Shown here: piece by piece, positions 1-9,911 of the stretch
How positions within the stretch are numbered: the stretch's first letter is position 1
Layout: every line of letters starts with the position of its first letter
From: Silene latifolia
Lineage: Eukaryota > Streptophyta > Magnoliopsida > Caryophyllales > Caryophyllaceae
NCBI RefSeq assembly: GCF_048544455.1
Contig: NC_133526.1
Span: 10,184,001-10,248,000, forward strand
DNA length: 64,000 bases
Direction of reading: 5' to 3'
Position numbers and translations under genes: made by a program
The notes under the pieces: model-generated
Told to the model about the DNA's origin: nothing
What the model saw: the letters and a program-made list of their open reading frames with translations, nothing else
Databases searched by the model: none

Positions 1-1132
1 CCCAAGGACTTGCCCATTGAAGCAGTAGGATAAGTCCCCTCTCAGCCTCGACCTCAGCCTCCTCAAACCGGCCTTTACTCAAATATAACTGACTCAAAAC
101 CACATGAGGCTCTCCAATAAACGGGTTCTTCTCGACGCTCTTCAATAGTAATTCCTCGGCTTTTTCCAGTCCTATCTTCGCATAATCACACACAGCTTCC
201 CAGTACAGATCTCTTGCTTCTATCTGCTCATTTGAATTCAGAACTCGAGTGCAGTTATCAAAGACGGGTGGAATAACAAGCTCGATTTCCTCGTCTCTCC
301 CTTCCACTTTCTGAATCTTTCTCTCTGCCATCATTATCTCCTCTTCCCTCACCATTAACATATAAACCGCTCCCATTTTCGACAGGGAGCTAGTCCACAA
401 CCCCGGTTTCCCATCTCCTGGCCAAAGCGACACTATATCATTCCCCTTGAACTCGAGTCGTCCATCAAAGTTCTCAAACAACACATCTTGAAAACTGAAA
501 AGCTGATCACTGAAATCAGCTATAGTCATCAGTAGAAAAACCGCAACAACCCTTCTCGAAACCCTGACATCTTCACCTGTTTTAATATGCTTAACAAGCA
601 CACCATCTTCAGGCACCAAAGAGTTAATCTTAACCCTCCACGCCTCGTCTCTATTAGACAAACCATTCTCTTTCGCATCGCGCACAGACTTTTCAGAAAC
701 CTGGAGGTGGTCCACGAGTTCAGACTCAGCGTAGTGAAAAATAAGCTGATCATGAATGAGAGGCTGGCGAGGGACGATACAGAACAAATGGATGAGATTC
801 TCGGCTGCCTCCCCCACGTGAGCGCGGACAGTGTCGCGGCCAGTTGAAGGGTCGAAGATAGCGAGATTGACATAAGAGTTGGAGTAAGCAGAGTGGAATA
901 GACCACAGAGACAGACAGCATCAGGAGCACCCCAGAGTTTAAGGATACGGTAAATGTCGAAAAGATGTTCTAAGAAAGTGCCGTGCTTGTGCCAGCACTC
1001 GGCCGCACCCACTGATCTAAGAACAGACACCAAGGCGACGAGTTTGTCATCAATCTTGTCCAAGTCACCTCTGATGAAAGGTCTTGCAGATTTCAACAGG
1101 GTTTCAACAGATTTGGATTGAGATTGAGACAT
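1..1132 (-). CDS. DUF6817 / TPR-like protein, N-terminal part (runs off window)
   Basis: A single uninterrupted frame runs from the ATG at 1132 down to base 1, giving 377 codons with no stop and no need for an intron. The protein starts MSQSQSKSVETLLKSARPF. Residues about 35-125 contain an HD-like block with HGTFLEHLFDIYRILKLWG and, further on, LFHSAYSNSYVN, which I recognise as the DUF6817 type of domain found in plant and bacterial proteins; its biochemical role is not established. The visible C-terminal part (from about residue 325) is helical and TPR-like (LYWEAVCDYAKIGLEKAEEL, then LSQLYLSKGRFEEAEVEAE), as in plant proteins annotated as TPR-like. The start is chosen because it is the first Met of the open frame and is preceded by a GAA/CTT-repeat leader. 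The 3' end lies outside the window. A tandem Helitron begins 193 bp upstream of this ATG and so occupies the distal promoter. Function is not asserted. Confidence 0.85.
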   Translation of the reverse strand, partial: MSQSQSKSVETLLKSARPFIRGDLDKIDDKLVALVSVLRSVGAAECWHKHGTFLEHLFDIYRILKLWGAPDAVCLCGLFHSAYSNSYVNLAIFDPSTGRDTVRAHVGEAAENLIHLFCIVPRQPLIHDQLIFHYAESELVDHLQVSEKSVRDAKENGLSNRDEAWRVKINSLVPEDGVLVKHIKTGEDVRVSRRVVAVFLLMTIADFSDQLFSFQDVLFENFDGRLEFKGNDIVSLWPGDGKPGLWTSSLSKMGAVYMLMVREEEIMMAERKIQKVEGRDEEIELVIPPVFDNCTRVLNSNEQIEARDLYWEAVCDYAKIGLEKAEELLLKSVEKNPFIGEPHVVLSQLYLSKGRFEEAEVEAERGLILLLQWASPW

Positions 1133-1325
1133 GCTGTTATTGTTTGACGATGAGAATAATGATTCAATTCATTCAAAGAAGAAGAAGAAGAAGATAAAAT
1201 ATTAGTAAATGTAAGATAGTAGTTAGTTGCGTGGTGGGACAAAATGCAAAATGTAAGATGCCAATTGCCAAGTTTTATTAGTTTACGCTCACAACTGACA
1301 AGGATTGTACTTTTGTTTTTCTCAA
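1133..1325 (-). promoter_or_regulatory. Leader/proximal promoter of the DUF6817 gene
   Basis: This is the only original host sequence left between the start codon at 1132 and the Helitron end at 1326. On the plus strand it contains a (GAA)n run at about 1173-1191, which is a CTT run in the transcribed sense and typical of plant 5' leaders. No certain TATA box was identified. Everything further upstream for 11.9 kb is transposon. Confidence 0.5.
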
Positions 1326-2299
1326 CTAGTTGAAATGAGCCGCGGCTTCGCACGCGGCATCCAACATTTTATTTTTTTGCAAAAATGTAAATCGATTAGA
1401 GGCGTCATGTAAAATGAACGCATGTTTTTATTAAAACAGTATTAGTAATATACAAAGTCCATGTGTTACGTATTTTGAACTAAACTTATATATGCTTCTA
1501 TTTACACAATTGTCACATATGAAGTATATCACCCATTGACATTGTCGCTCAAAATTGATAATGTCTCGACTGTTTTGAAAAGTATCTAACACATCAGCCA
1601 AAAGGGCAGGGCCTACCGCCTACAAAGGGTTGCCATGGCTCGGTGCAATTAAAACAACCTTATTATTATACTCGATAATCACCAAGTTTATCAATTCTAC
1701 GAAAATAAAGAGAAGTGTCATTGATATTAAAAGATACAGAGTATATAAATAGCTATATATTGAGTATAAATCATATTAGCATATTTGAAATGTGTGTTGT
1801 TTTGATCCTCGTTTGAATGTCAAGTCCAAAATAACGGGGGCTTTAATCCAGCGGGTTATCTAACTTTGCTTTGCACTATGAAAAGATGGCCACATTCATT
1901 CTTCTATAAGATTGTTTTACACAAAAGTTATTGTAAAACCGCCAATTCACTATGTTTCAAACAAAAATTAACCTTCACTAAGTGCATTACAGTGCTTTAT
2001 TAATGATTTTCAAATATTTTATCACAATTTGTTTTACGAAAAACTTACCCATAACATTTACACATATACTCTGTATTATTTAAGAGCTAACATCTATAAA
2101 AAATACTACATTTTCAAAGCGTTTAGCTGGCCTTCTACAACGATCATTGTTCAAGGAATTTGTCACTTACTATTTTTTTGTTGCCCATCAATTTCTCTCC
2201 AAGCCTTTTTTTTCTCCCGTTCTAGAAAAGAAGCAAAAGCGAGGATCCGATTGTTATACTTCGTCTCTCTTTGCATCTTTGATGTTCACATACTCTTAA

Positions 2300-2757
2300 G
2301 GGGTCGTTTGTTTCCGGATAATGGAATAGAGTAGAATGGAGTATGTTAACATAGAGATATGGTGTTCCAAATTCATTCTTACTTAAAATTATTTCGTTTA
2401 ATCTAAACTTGTAAAGGGAAGAATAAAGTTTGAAACTTTGGGTAAATGTGAATCTTCTCCATTTCCTCTCTAATACTCCAATTTTAAATATATTTTCTAT
2501 GTTCATTTACTAAAACATTACTTTTATAAGACGATTACAATCATTAGAACTTTATAAGATTTAATCCGGACCGTTTATAAGAAATGGAGGTTCATTTCTT
2601 TCAAGAAAATGGAGAGAATACGTACCGATAAGATTATAAGGGGTTAGAGTAAAGTTAAATATCATGGGGTATTTAACTCCATTCTATAACCAAACATTAG
2701 AATGAATCAAATTCAATTCATTCCATTCTGTTCCAAAATAGTCGATTAAACAACTCC
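2300..2757. mobile_element. Tourist-like MITE inside Helitron copy 1
   Basis: A 458-bp segment has imperfect terminal inverted repeats (GGGGTCGTTTGTTTCC at the left; GGAGTTGTTTAATCGA as the complement of the right end) and is flanked by TAA at 2297-2299 and 2758-2760. A 3-bp TWA target duplication and GGG-TTTG termini are characteristic of PIF/Harbinger-derived Tourist MITEs. There is no coding content. It occurs at the same place in Helitron copy 2, so it was acquired before the dimer formed. Confidence 0.65.
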
Positions 2758-3547
2758 TAAATCTTACAAAAAATGAGAGTCCACTTCTTTTCGATGTTCC
2801 AGCTCGCGTTTTGGGATCGTTGAACGGTTCTAAATTAATGCGTAAAAATAAAGGGGTAATGGAATTTAAATTCTAAAACTACCTCTTCTTAGTACTTATC
2901 TCTTAACATCATCAAAATGACAAAATCTTGTACTTCACCATTGCTCAACAAAGACTACATCATCGATCATTGAAAATAACAAATTTAAATTGGAAATAAA
3001 ACATTCAAACCAAGAAAATTTATTGGAAATCTGATAATTCCCACCAAATTGAGAATAGAGTGAGGCAGTAGTGAGGATTGTTTCTCACGTGAATTAAGAG
3101 TCGCAAGACGATGACAAACTAATATTAGAAGTCATCGGTTGCCGGCTAACCAATCGAAGATTCATAACGAACCAAACATGGGATGTAGTGTAAATTAATT
3201 TCAAGGATGTAGCTAAGTCACAGTCCCAATTTATCTAGAATAATTTTTTTGGATCAAATGTGTGTTTGAATAGTGGAAAATTAGTTTTGTGTTACATTCA
3301 TTTATGTATAACTGATAAGAAAAGGATATGCATAACGGTAGTTGGTAGTGCGGAATGTATGCACGGTATCTATAGAGAGTTACTTTTTAGTGTATTATTT
3401 ATGAAATTTAAATTGACAATTCATTTATTTTTCATGTTTTTGCTCATTGTATTTTGATTTGAGAAATAAAAATCAAATAGTAAGAAGTAATGAAATGAGT
3501 ATTTTTTTAAAAGCTTTTTCTTTTGTTTTTTTACCGAGAAATTAATG

Positions 3548-3710
3548 TATCATAGTGGCTAGGGACTCCAATCCCCTAGCAATTATGTCCTCACTACGTA
3601 CAACGTTGTTCTCTAGTATGTTGACATGCTTTTGCCAAATCTTTTGCAAGATTGGGATCAAATCAGGCCTTATATCAAATCCTTCAAATTTTGCTGTTGC
3701 AAAATCACTC
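3548..3710 (-). pseudogene. Second captured exon-like fragment, family not identified (Helitron copy 1)
   Basis: About 20 bp downstream (minus sense) of the UGT80 exon, a GGCAG acceptor-like site leads into an open stretch that reads SDFATAKFEGFDIRPDL and continues IPILQKI, HVNILENNV and DIIARGLESLATM, ending in a stop near 3548. The composition looks like a plant exon, not noise, and the stretch does not match any part of sterol glucosyltransferases that I know. It may be an exon of a second host gene captured next to the first. The family could not be named. The same fragment recurs in copy 2 at about 9487-9649. Confidence 0.45.
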
Positions 3711-3730
3711 TGCCTCTACACAATAAATAA

Positions 3731-3972
3731 TGCAAACGCTTCCCAATGGCGATAAAGGGTTGTACATCACCCCTGGTACCAACAATTAGCATCACAATTT
3801 GCATAGGAGGTAGATCTTCATACTCAGCTGAATAGTGTTCTTCCATTTCTGAGGTATGATCATAACTTACTCCAGGTCCTAAATGAAGGCTTGGATTTTT
3901 AATATTTGCAGGTACTTCAAATTGTACAGTTCCATCTTTTTTAACAGTTGCAAGTCGGTTCATCCATTTCAG
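3731..3972 (-). pseudogene. Captured exon of UGT80-type sterol 3-beta-glucosyltransferase (Helitron copy 1)
   Basis: On the minus strand, a CAG splice acceptor at 3975-3973 is followed by a frame reading LKWMNRLATVKKDGTVQFEV, and later PPMQIVMLIVGTRGDVQPF and IAIGKRL. The GTRGDVQPFIAIGKRL block is the diagnostic N-terminal Rossmann start of sterol glucosyltransferases (UGT80A/UGT80B family), which transfer glucose from UDP-glucose to membrane sterols. Only this one exon is present: the sugar-donor domain and the rest of the catalytic domain are missing, so no enzyme is encoded. The frame ends just after KRL, at about the normal exon boundary. It lies in the same orientation as the Helitron, as is usual for captured gene pieces that can be co-transcribed. 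Confidence 0.85.
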
Positions 3973-5234
3973 CTGGAAATACATGGAGAGGTCAATGTAA
4001 AACAAAAAAGTTCAAGTCTATCCATATATTAACGTTATTGCTTGTGCAAGGGACTGACGAAAGGGAAAGATCACAACTTTCACCTCATCGGGCTCTCTTC
4101 ACCAAGAACAAAGGAAACAACATTGTCACTAACTCACTATCCATAGTTCCATACTGTTACTTGTTAGCCAGATTTTTTTTTTATCCACACGACAAATAGA
4201 CAAGCAAAAACCATTGTATACCCCGTCACCAAACCTAAGTTTGTACTTTCGTCAATAAAATAAGAAATATAACTTGAGTTAGAGAAAAACACACCTTTGA
4301 AAAGCAAAGCAAACAATCAGCTGCAATAAATGCTTTCCACGGATAAAAACGCAGCAAAAATTGAAACTTTGGCTGACATCTGAAAATTGAAATTTAAGTG
4401 TAAAATTGCAATTACGAATGTAGGATAAGCTAAGAAAAAGATCACCGCTTCCATGGACTGTGGATGAAAGACTGAAAGAATAAACAAATAAGATAACAGC
4501 AGCAAATTATTTTGTGTGTGAAGCCAAGTAATGCACAAGAGGGGCTTGACCGTAAATATAGATGTGTTCCAAGGAATACAAGCACACTAAAATCCCTCTC
4601 TGTGGTATATTGCTAATCTAAAATCAATGCTAAATACCAAAGTTGGAGGCAGTAACAAGCATGTAGTATCTCTAGAAAATCTTAGCATATACACAGAGCA
4701 AAAAGCAAAATTATCAAGAGATAAAGATGACCCGCTCAAACATGCTAGCTTCCACAGGTAGAGAGGAGTCATCCATGAGATCGATTGGTTTTATGGTAAT
4801 CGATAAAATCGAGTCATCTAGAAAATATGTATCGGCAGAAACAACTACTCAAGCCAAAATAATTGCAGCTAAGATTAAGCACAACTTCGTCCTATCAAGA
4901 GAAATATCATTGTTGTTCACCATTAACGCATGTGCTGAAGCTTAGGAACAAATTTCTTAGTGAATTCTATGTTCGCAAACTTATTTTAATTGATATCTTA
5001 CTCAAAATCACGTATTGGAACTACAAAAGAAGTTTTTCCGACAATAACTTAAGTTATTAGGCTCAACACCTGCCTAAAATAATACTACCTTGTCCCACAC
5101 GATTCTTTACGTATGATTAAAATACTCCTCATAAATGACTGAAAATGTAAAGAACCGGATGACATGGAGGTATTGCACAACGGAAAAACTTCGACACAAC
5201 ATAGTCAATGAGATAACACTGTCACTTCATTTTG

Positions 5235-5400
5235 ACACGTAATCAAACATTTGGTGCTCACTATAAGAAAAAAATCACTTTAAGGAGCACAATACAAAGA
5301 CGATTATGGTAAAGGAAGATGAGCATAATTCATTACCTCCATTCTAGAATGAACCAAACAATCGCACAAAATTTATGGGTGATCGAGAGGTGGTAGCCGA
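5235..5400. repeat. Internal diverged direct repeat of the Helitron, first member
   Basis: The segment starting TAATCAAACATTTGGTG and running through AAGATGAGCATAATTCATTA and AACCAAACAATCGCACA resembles 6625-6785 of the same Helitron, which has TAATCAAACACTTGGTGTG, AAGATGAGCATATTCATTTA and GTCCAAACAATCGCCCAGAA. The two are in direct orientation about 1.4 kb apart and clearly diverged. The duplication therefore predates the dimer and was already in the element. Both also exist in copy 2. Confidence 0.55.
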
Positions 5401-8238
5401 GGCATGAACGCAACCTGAACGCAGACACGCAGTCCTTACTGCGACGGACTGGTGCGCACAGCTACACCATAAAGTAACATAGGGAAAATGAATCATAAAT
5501 ACAGAAGTAGAGTGAGAGAAGAAGCAAGGACGGAGTTGTGAATAAGCAAAAATGAATCTTTGACGAAATAAGACAACTTGTTGAAGTTTTTAGGATAATA
5601 CATTACACATGAGGATCTTTAATGTTAAACCATAAACTAACTTTATGTTCTTAGAAATGCGTTATGCATTTGTAGTTTTCCTGATTTAAGTTTTATATTC
5701 TTATTAGGATAATCCTCATATGTTTTAAACGGCTCACATTTGAAAAAATAAAGAAAAAACAAATCAAATCAGAATACAAAATCAAACTTGGAATCGAACA
5801 GAAATTGAAACGATCCAATAATAACTACTTCAAAAGCTAATTATATACCTAACTGAAACAAATTCAATATGCAGGTTATGCATAGCTAAATTGTCGCAAA
5901 TTAATAACAGTGACGGATTGTAAACATGGCATTGTTTCACTTACCTTATTACACAAACTCAGCAAAACCAATCCATTATTTCGTACTTCTTTATACAAGG
6001 CAAACCCGTCACAGACTGAAATAATAAATTTTGACACTCTAAAACAACCAGAAGGCCGAAATAATACAGATAAGCTTTTGTGTTATTGTATTTTTTCTGT
6101 TTTCAATTCACAATTCCAAGCGAATTTTTAGCTCTATGACAAACATAGTTTTACATGTGTATATTGTCGTCGATTGTTTTAGCTTGAACAACGGATTCGT
6201 AAATAGGCGTGACGCCAGTAAAAAACAAGAGGCAATCCTGCACCTCAGGTCACAATAGGAGCACACAAAACCTTAGAATAGTGAAACCCTGAAACACATA
6301 ACGAAATCTCTTATTCTATTTTCGATGAAGGATTTCATCTTTGTATCCTATAAAAATACAAGGAAACAAAATGTGATGTGCGATTGCCGTTGGTTAATCC
6401 AACTATGATTACCGTTCAAATTTTATAGATAGCAAAGTTAGACTCAAATAAGACTCGCCAACGAACGAAATAAAGTACAGAAAACTGCTTTAGCAAATGC
6501 TCCATGAATTGGGATCAAAGCTAAAATTCGACAAGGAAAAAAAATTAGATGAAGGGGGTTTAAGTAATATACCTGAACACAAAAATTGGACAATACATAT
6601 AGCATTATCTATCATTTTTCTCTGACAATTAATCAAACACTTGGTGTGCAAATTTCATGTTCAGGTATACAAGACAAAAGACGAATATGATATAAAAATC
6701 TTGTTAAAAGAAGATGAGCATATTCATTTACCTTCATTATAGAACAGTCCAAACAATCGCCCAGAATTGATGCGTTCATTAACGGTTGTAGGCGATCATG
6801 AGTCCAAACTGAATTACCGACAACATTGAGATGAAGTGGAAGCAGTACTGTAAACTGTTTTCCTTGAGGATAAAGAGTTGCAAGACATAGGGAATTCAAT
6901 CTACGATTCCGACCGAACAAACACGAAAACAGTATAAATTAATTTGAAAGAACTAACAAAGTAAAAAATCCCTATTATTGTCACTGCAATTCAACTACAA
7001 TCAGTTTTGTTTTTGCATATAAGATAAGAAAAAACATGAATATGTGGAGAATGGAGGATGGAAAAGATAAGAATGATAAGGAGAAATGTCTGGATAGAGA
7101 TGAATAAAAATATAGTAAGAAAAGATGAAGAAGAAGTTTCAGCGGTGGAAACATAAGAAAAACAGAAAATAGTAGGAAATTGGAGTTGACCGTAAATATT
7201 GGTATAGTCGAAGGGTATAGGCCGCGCCAAAATAGCCAAACCCCCTATTCTCTTTTTATATAAGACTAGTTGAAATGAGCCGCGGCTTCGCACGCGGCAT
7301 CCAACATTTTATTTTTTTGCAAAAATGTAAATCGATTAGAGGCGTCATGTAAAATGAACGCATGTTTTTATTAAAACAGTATTAGTAATATACAAAGTCC
7401 ATGTGTTACGTATTTTGAACTAAACTTATATATGCTTCTATTTACACAATTGTCACATATGAAGTATATCACCCATTGACATTGTCGCTCAAAATTGATA
7501 ATGTCTCGACTGTTTTGAAAAGTATCTAACACATCAGCCAAAAGGGCAGGGCCTACCGCCTACAAAGGGTTGCCATGGCTCGGTGCAATTAAAACAACCT
7601 TATTATTATACTCGATAATCACCAAGTTTATCAATTCTACGAAAATAAAGAGAAGTGTCATTGATATTAAAAGATACAGAGTATATAAATAGCTATATAT
7701 TGAGTATAAATCATATTAGCATATTTGAAATGTGTGTTGTTTTGATCCTCGTTTGAATGTCAAGTCCAAAATAACGGGGCTTTAATCCAGCGGGTTATCT
7801 AACTTTGCTTTGCACTATGAAAAGATGGCCACATTCATTCTTCTATAAGATTGTTTTACACAAAAGTTATTGTAAAACCGCCAATTCACTATGTTTCAAA
7901 CAAAAATTAACCTTCACTAAGTGCATTACAGTGCTTTATTAATGATTTTCAAATATTTTATCACAATTTGTTTTACGAAAAACTTACCCATAACATTTAC
8001 ACATATACTCTGTATTATTTAAGAGCTAACATCTATAAAAAATACTACATTTTCAAAGCGTTTAGCTGGCCTTCTACAACGATCATTGTTCAAGGAATTT
8101 GTCACTTACTATTTTTTTGTTGCCCATCAATTTCTCTCCAAGCCTTTTTTTTCTCCCGTTCTAGAAAAGAAGCAAAAGCGAGGATCCGATTGTTATACTT
8201 CGTCTCTCTTTGCATCTTTGATGTTCACATACTCTTAA

Positions 8239-8696
8239 GGGGTCGTTTGTTTCCGGATAATGGAATAGAGTAGAATGGAGTATGTTAACATAGAGATATG
8301 GTGTTCCAAATTCATTCTTACTTAAAATTATTTCGTTTAATCTAAACTTGTAAAGGGAAGAATAAAGTTTGAAACTTTGGGTAAATGTGAATCTTCTCCA
8401 TTTCCTCTCTAATACTCCAATTTTAAATATATTTTCTATGTTCATTTACTAAAACATTACTTTTATAAGACGATTACAATCATTAGAACTTTATAAGATT
8501 TAATCCGGACCGTTTATAAGAAATGGAGGTTCATTTCTTTCAAGAAAATGGAGAGAATACGTACCGATAAGATTATAAGGGGTTAGAGTAAAGTTAAATA
8601 TCATGGGGTATTTAACTCCATTCTATAACCAAACATTAGAATGAATCAAATTCAATTCATTCCATTCTGTTCCAAAATAGTCGATTAAACAACTCC
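8239..8696. mobile_element. Tourist-like MITE inside Helitron copy 2
   Basis: This is the same 458-bp TIR element as the one in copy 1, with TAA on both sides, carried along as part of the duplicated Helitron. It is not an independent insertion. Confidence 0.65.
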
Positions 8697-9486
8697 TAAA
8701 TCTTACAAAAAATGAGAGTCCACTTCTTTTCGATGTTCCAGCTCGCGTTTTGGGATCGTTGAACGGTTCTAAATTAATGCGTAAAAATAAAGGGGTAATG
8801 GAATTTAAATTCTAAAACTACCTCTTCTTAGTACTTATCTCTTAACATCATCAAAATGACAAAATCTTGTACTTCACCATTGCTCAACAAAGACTACATC
8901 ATCGATCATTGAAAATAACAAATTTAAATTGGAAATAAAACATTCAAACCAAGAAAATTTATTGAAATCGATAATTCCCACCAAATTGAGAATAGAGTGA
9001 GGCAAAGAGGAGGATTGTTTCTCACGTGAATTAAGAGTCGCAAGACGATGACAAACTAATATTAGAAGTCATCGGTTGCTTAAGCTAACCAATCAAGATT
9101 CATAACGAACCAAACATGGGATGTAGTGTAAATTAATTTCAAGGATGTAGCTAAGTCACAAATCCCAATTTATCTAGAATAATTTTTTTGGATCAAATGT
9201 GTGTTTGAATAGTGGAAAATTAGTTTTGTGTTACATTCATTTATGTATAACTGATAAGAAAAGGATATGCATAACGGTAGTTGGTAGTGCGGAATGTATG
9301 CACGGTATCTATAGAGAGTTACTTTTTAGTGTATTATTTATGAAATTTAAATTGACAATTCATTTATTTTTCATGTTTTTGCTCATTGTATTTTGATTTG
9401 AGAAATAAAAATCAAATAGTAAGAAGTAATGAAATGAGTATTTTTTTAAAAGCTTTTTCTTTTGTTTTTTTACCGAGAAATTAATG

Positions 9487-9649
9487 TATCATAGTGGCTA
9501 GGGACTCCAATCCCCTAGCAATTATGTCCTCACTACGTACAACGTTGTTCTCTAGTATGTTGACATGCTTTTGCCAAATCTTTTGCAAGATTGGGATCAA
9601 ATCAGGCCTTATATCAAATCCTTCAAATTTTGCTGTTGCAAAATCACTC
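9487..9649 (-). pseudogene. Second captured exon-like fragment (Helitron copy 2)
   Basis: This is a copy of the unidentified fragment at 3548-3710, preserved because of the tandem Helitron. The same open stretch with DIRPDL and LESLATM is present. Confidence 0.45.
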
Positions 9650-9669
9650 TGCCTCTACACAATAAATAA

Positions 9670-9911
9670 TGCAAACGCTTCCCAATGGCGATAAAGGGTT
9701 GTACATCACCCCTGGTACCAACAATTAGCATCACAATTTGCATAGGAGGTAGATCTTCATACTCAGCTGAATAGTGTTCTTCCATTTCTGAGGTATGATC
9801 ATAACTTACTCCAGGTCCTAAATGAAGGCTTGGATTTTTAATATTTGCAGGTACTTCAAATTGTACAGTTCCATCTTTTTTAACAGTTGCAAGTCGGTTC
9901 ATCCATTTCAG
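9670..9911 (-). pseudogene. Captured UGT80 exon (Helitron copy 2)
   Basis: This is an identical copy of the UGT80 exon fragment described in Helitron copy 1, with the same CAG acceptor and the same GTRGDVQPF block. It is present because the whole Helitron is doubled. Confidence 0.85.

Larger units (their letters stand above)
1326..7265 (-). mobile_element. Non-autonomous Helitron, copy 1 of a tandem dimer (5,940 bp)
   Basis: Read on the minus strand, the element starts with TC (7265-7264, TCTTATATAAAAAG) and ends in CTAG (1329-1326). A GC-rich hairpin with stem GCCGCG/CGCGGC at 1339-1344 and 1353-1358 and an 8-nt loop lies 9 nt before CTAG. This is the canonical Helitron architecture: 5'-TC, a 3' hairpin, then CTRR, with insertion between A and T. 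The base next to CTAG is A1325 on the plus strand, which is T after CTAG in element orientation. There are no terminal inverted repeats and no target duplication. No Rep/helicase or RPA frame was found, so the element is non-autonomous. It carries a UGT80 exon, an unidentified second exon-like fragment, a Tourist-like MITE and an internally duplicated segment. Confidence 0.9.

Noticed and set aside
2029-2334. 101-codon ORF and similar ORFs in the Helitron (also at 7968-8273) as genes
   Set aside because: They overlap the Tourist-like MITE or AT-rich filler, have no domain and are duplicated only because the element is duplicated.
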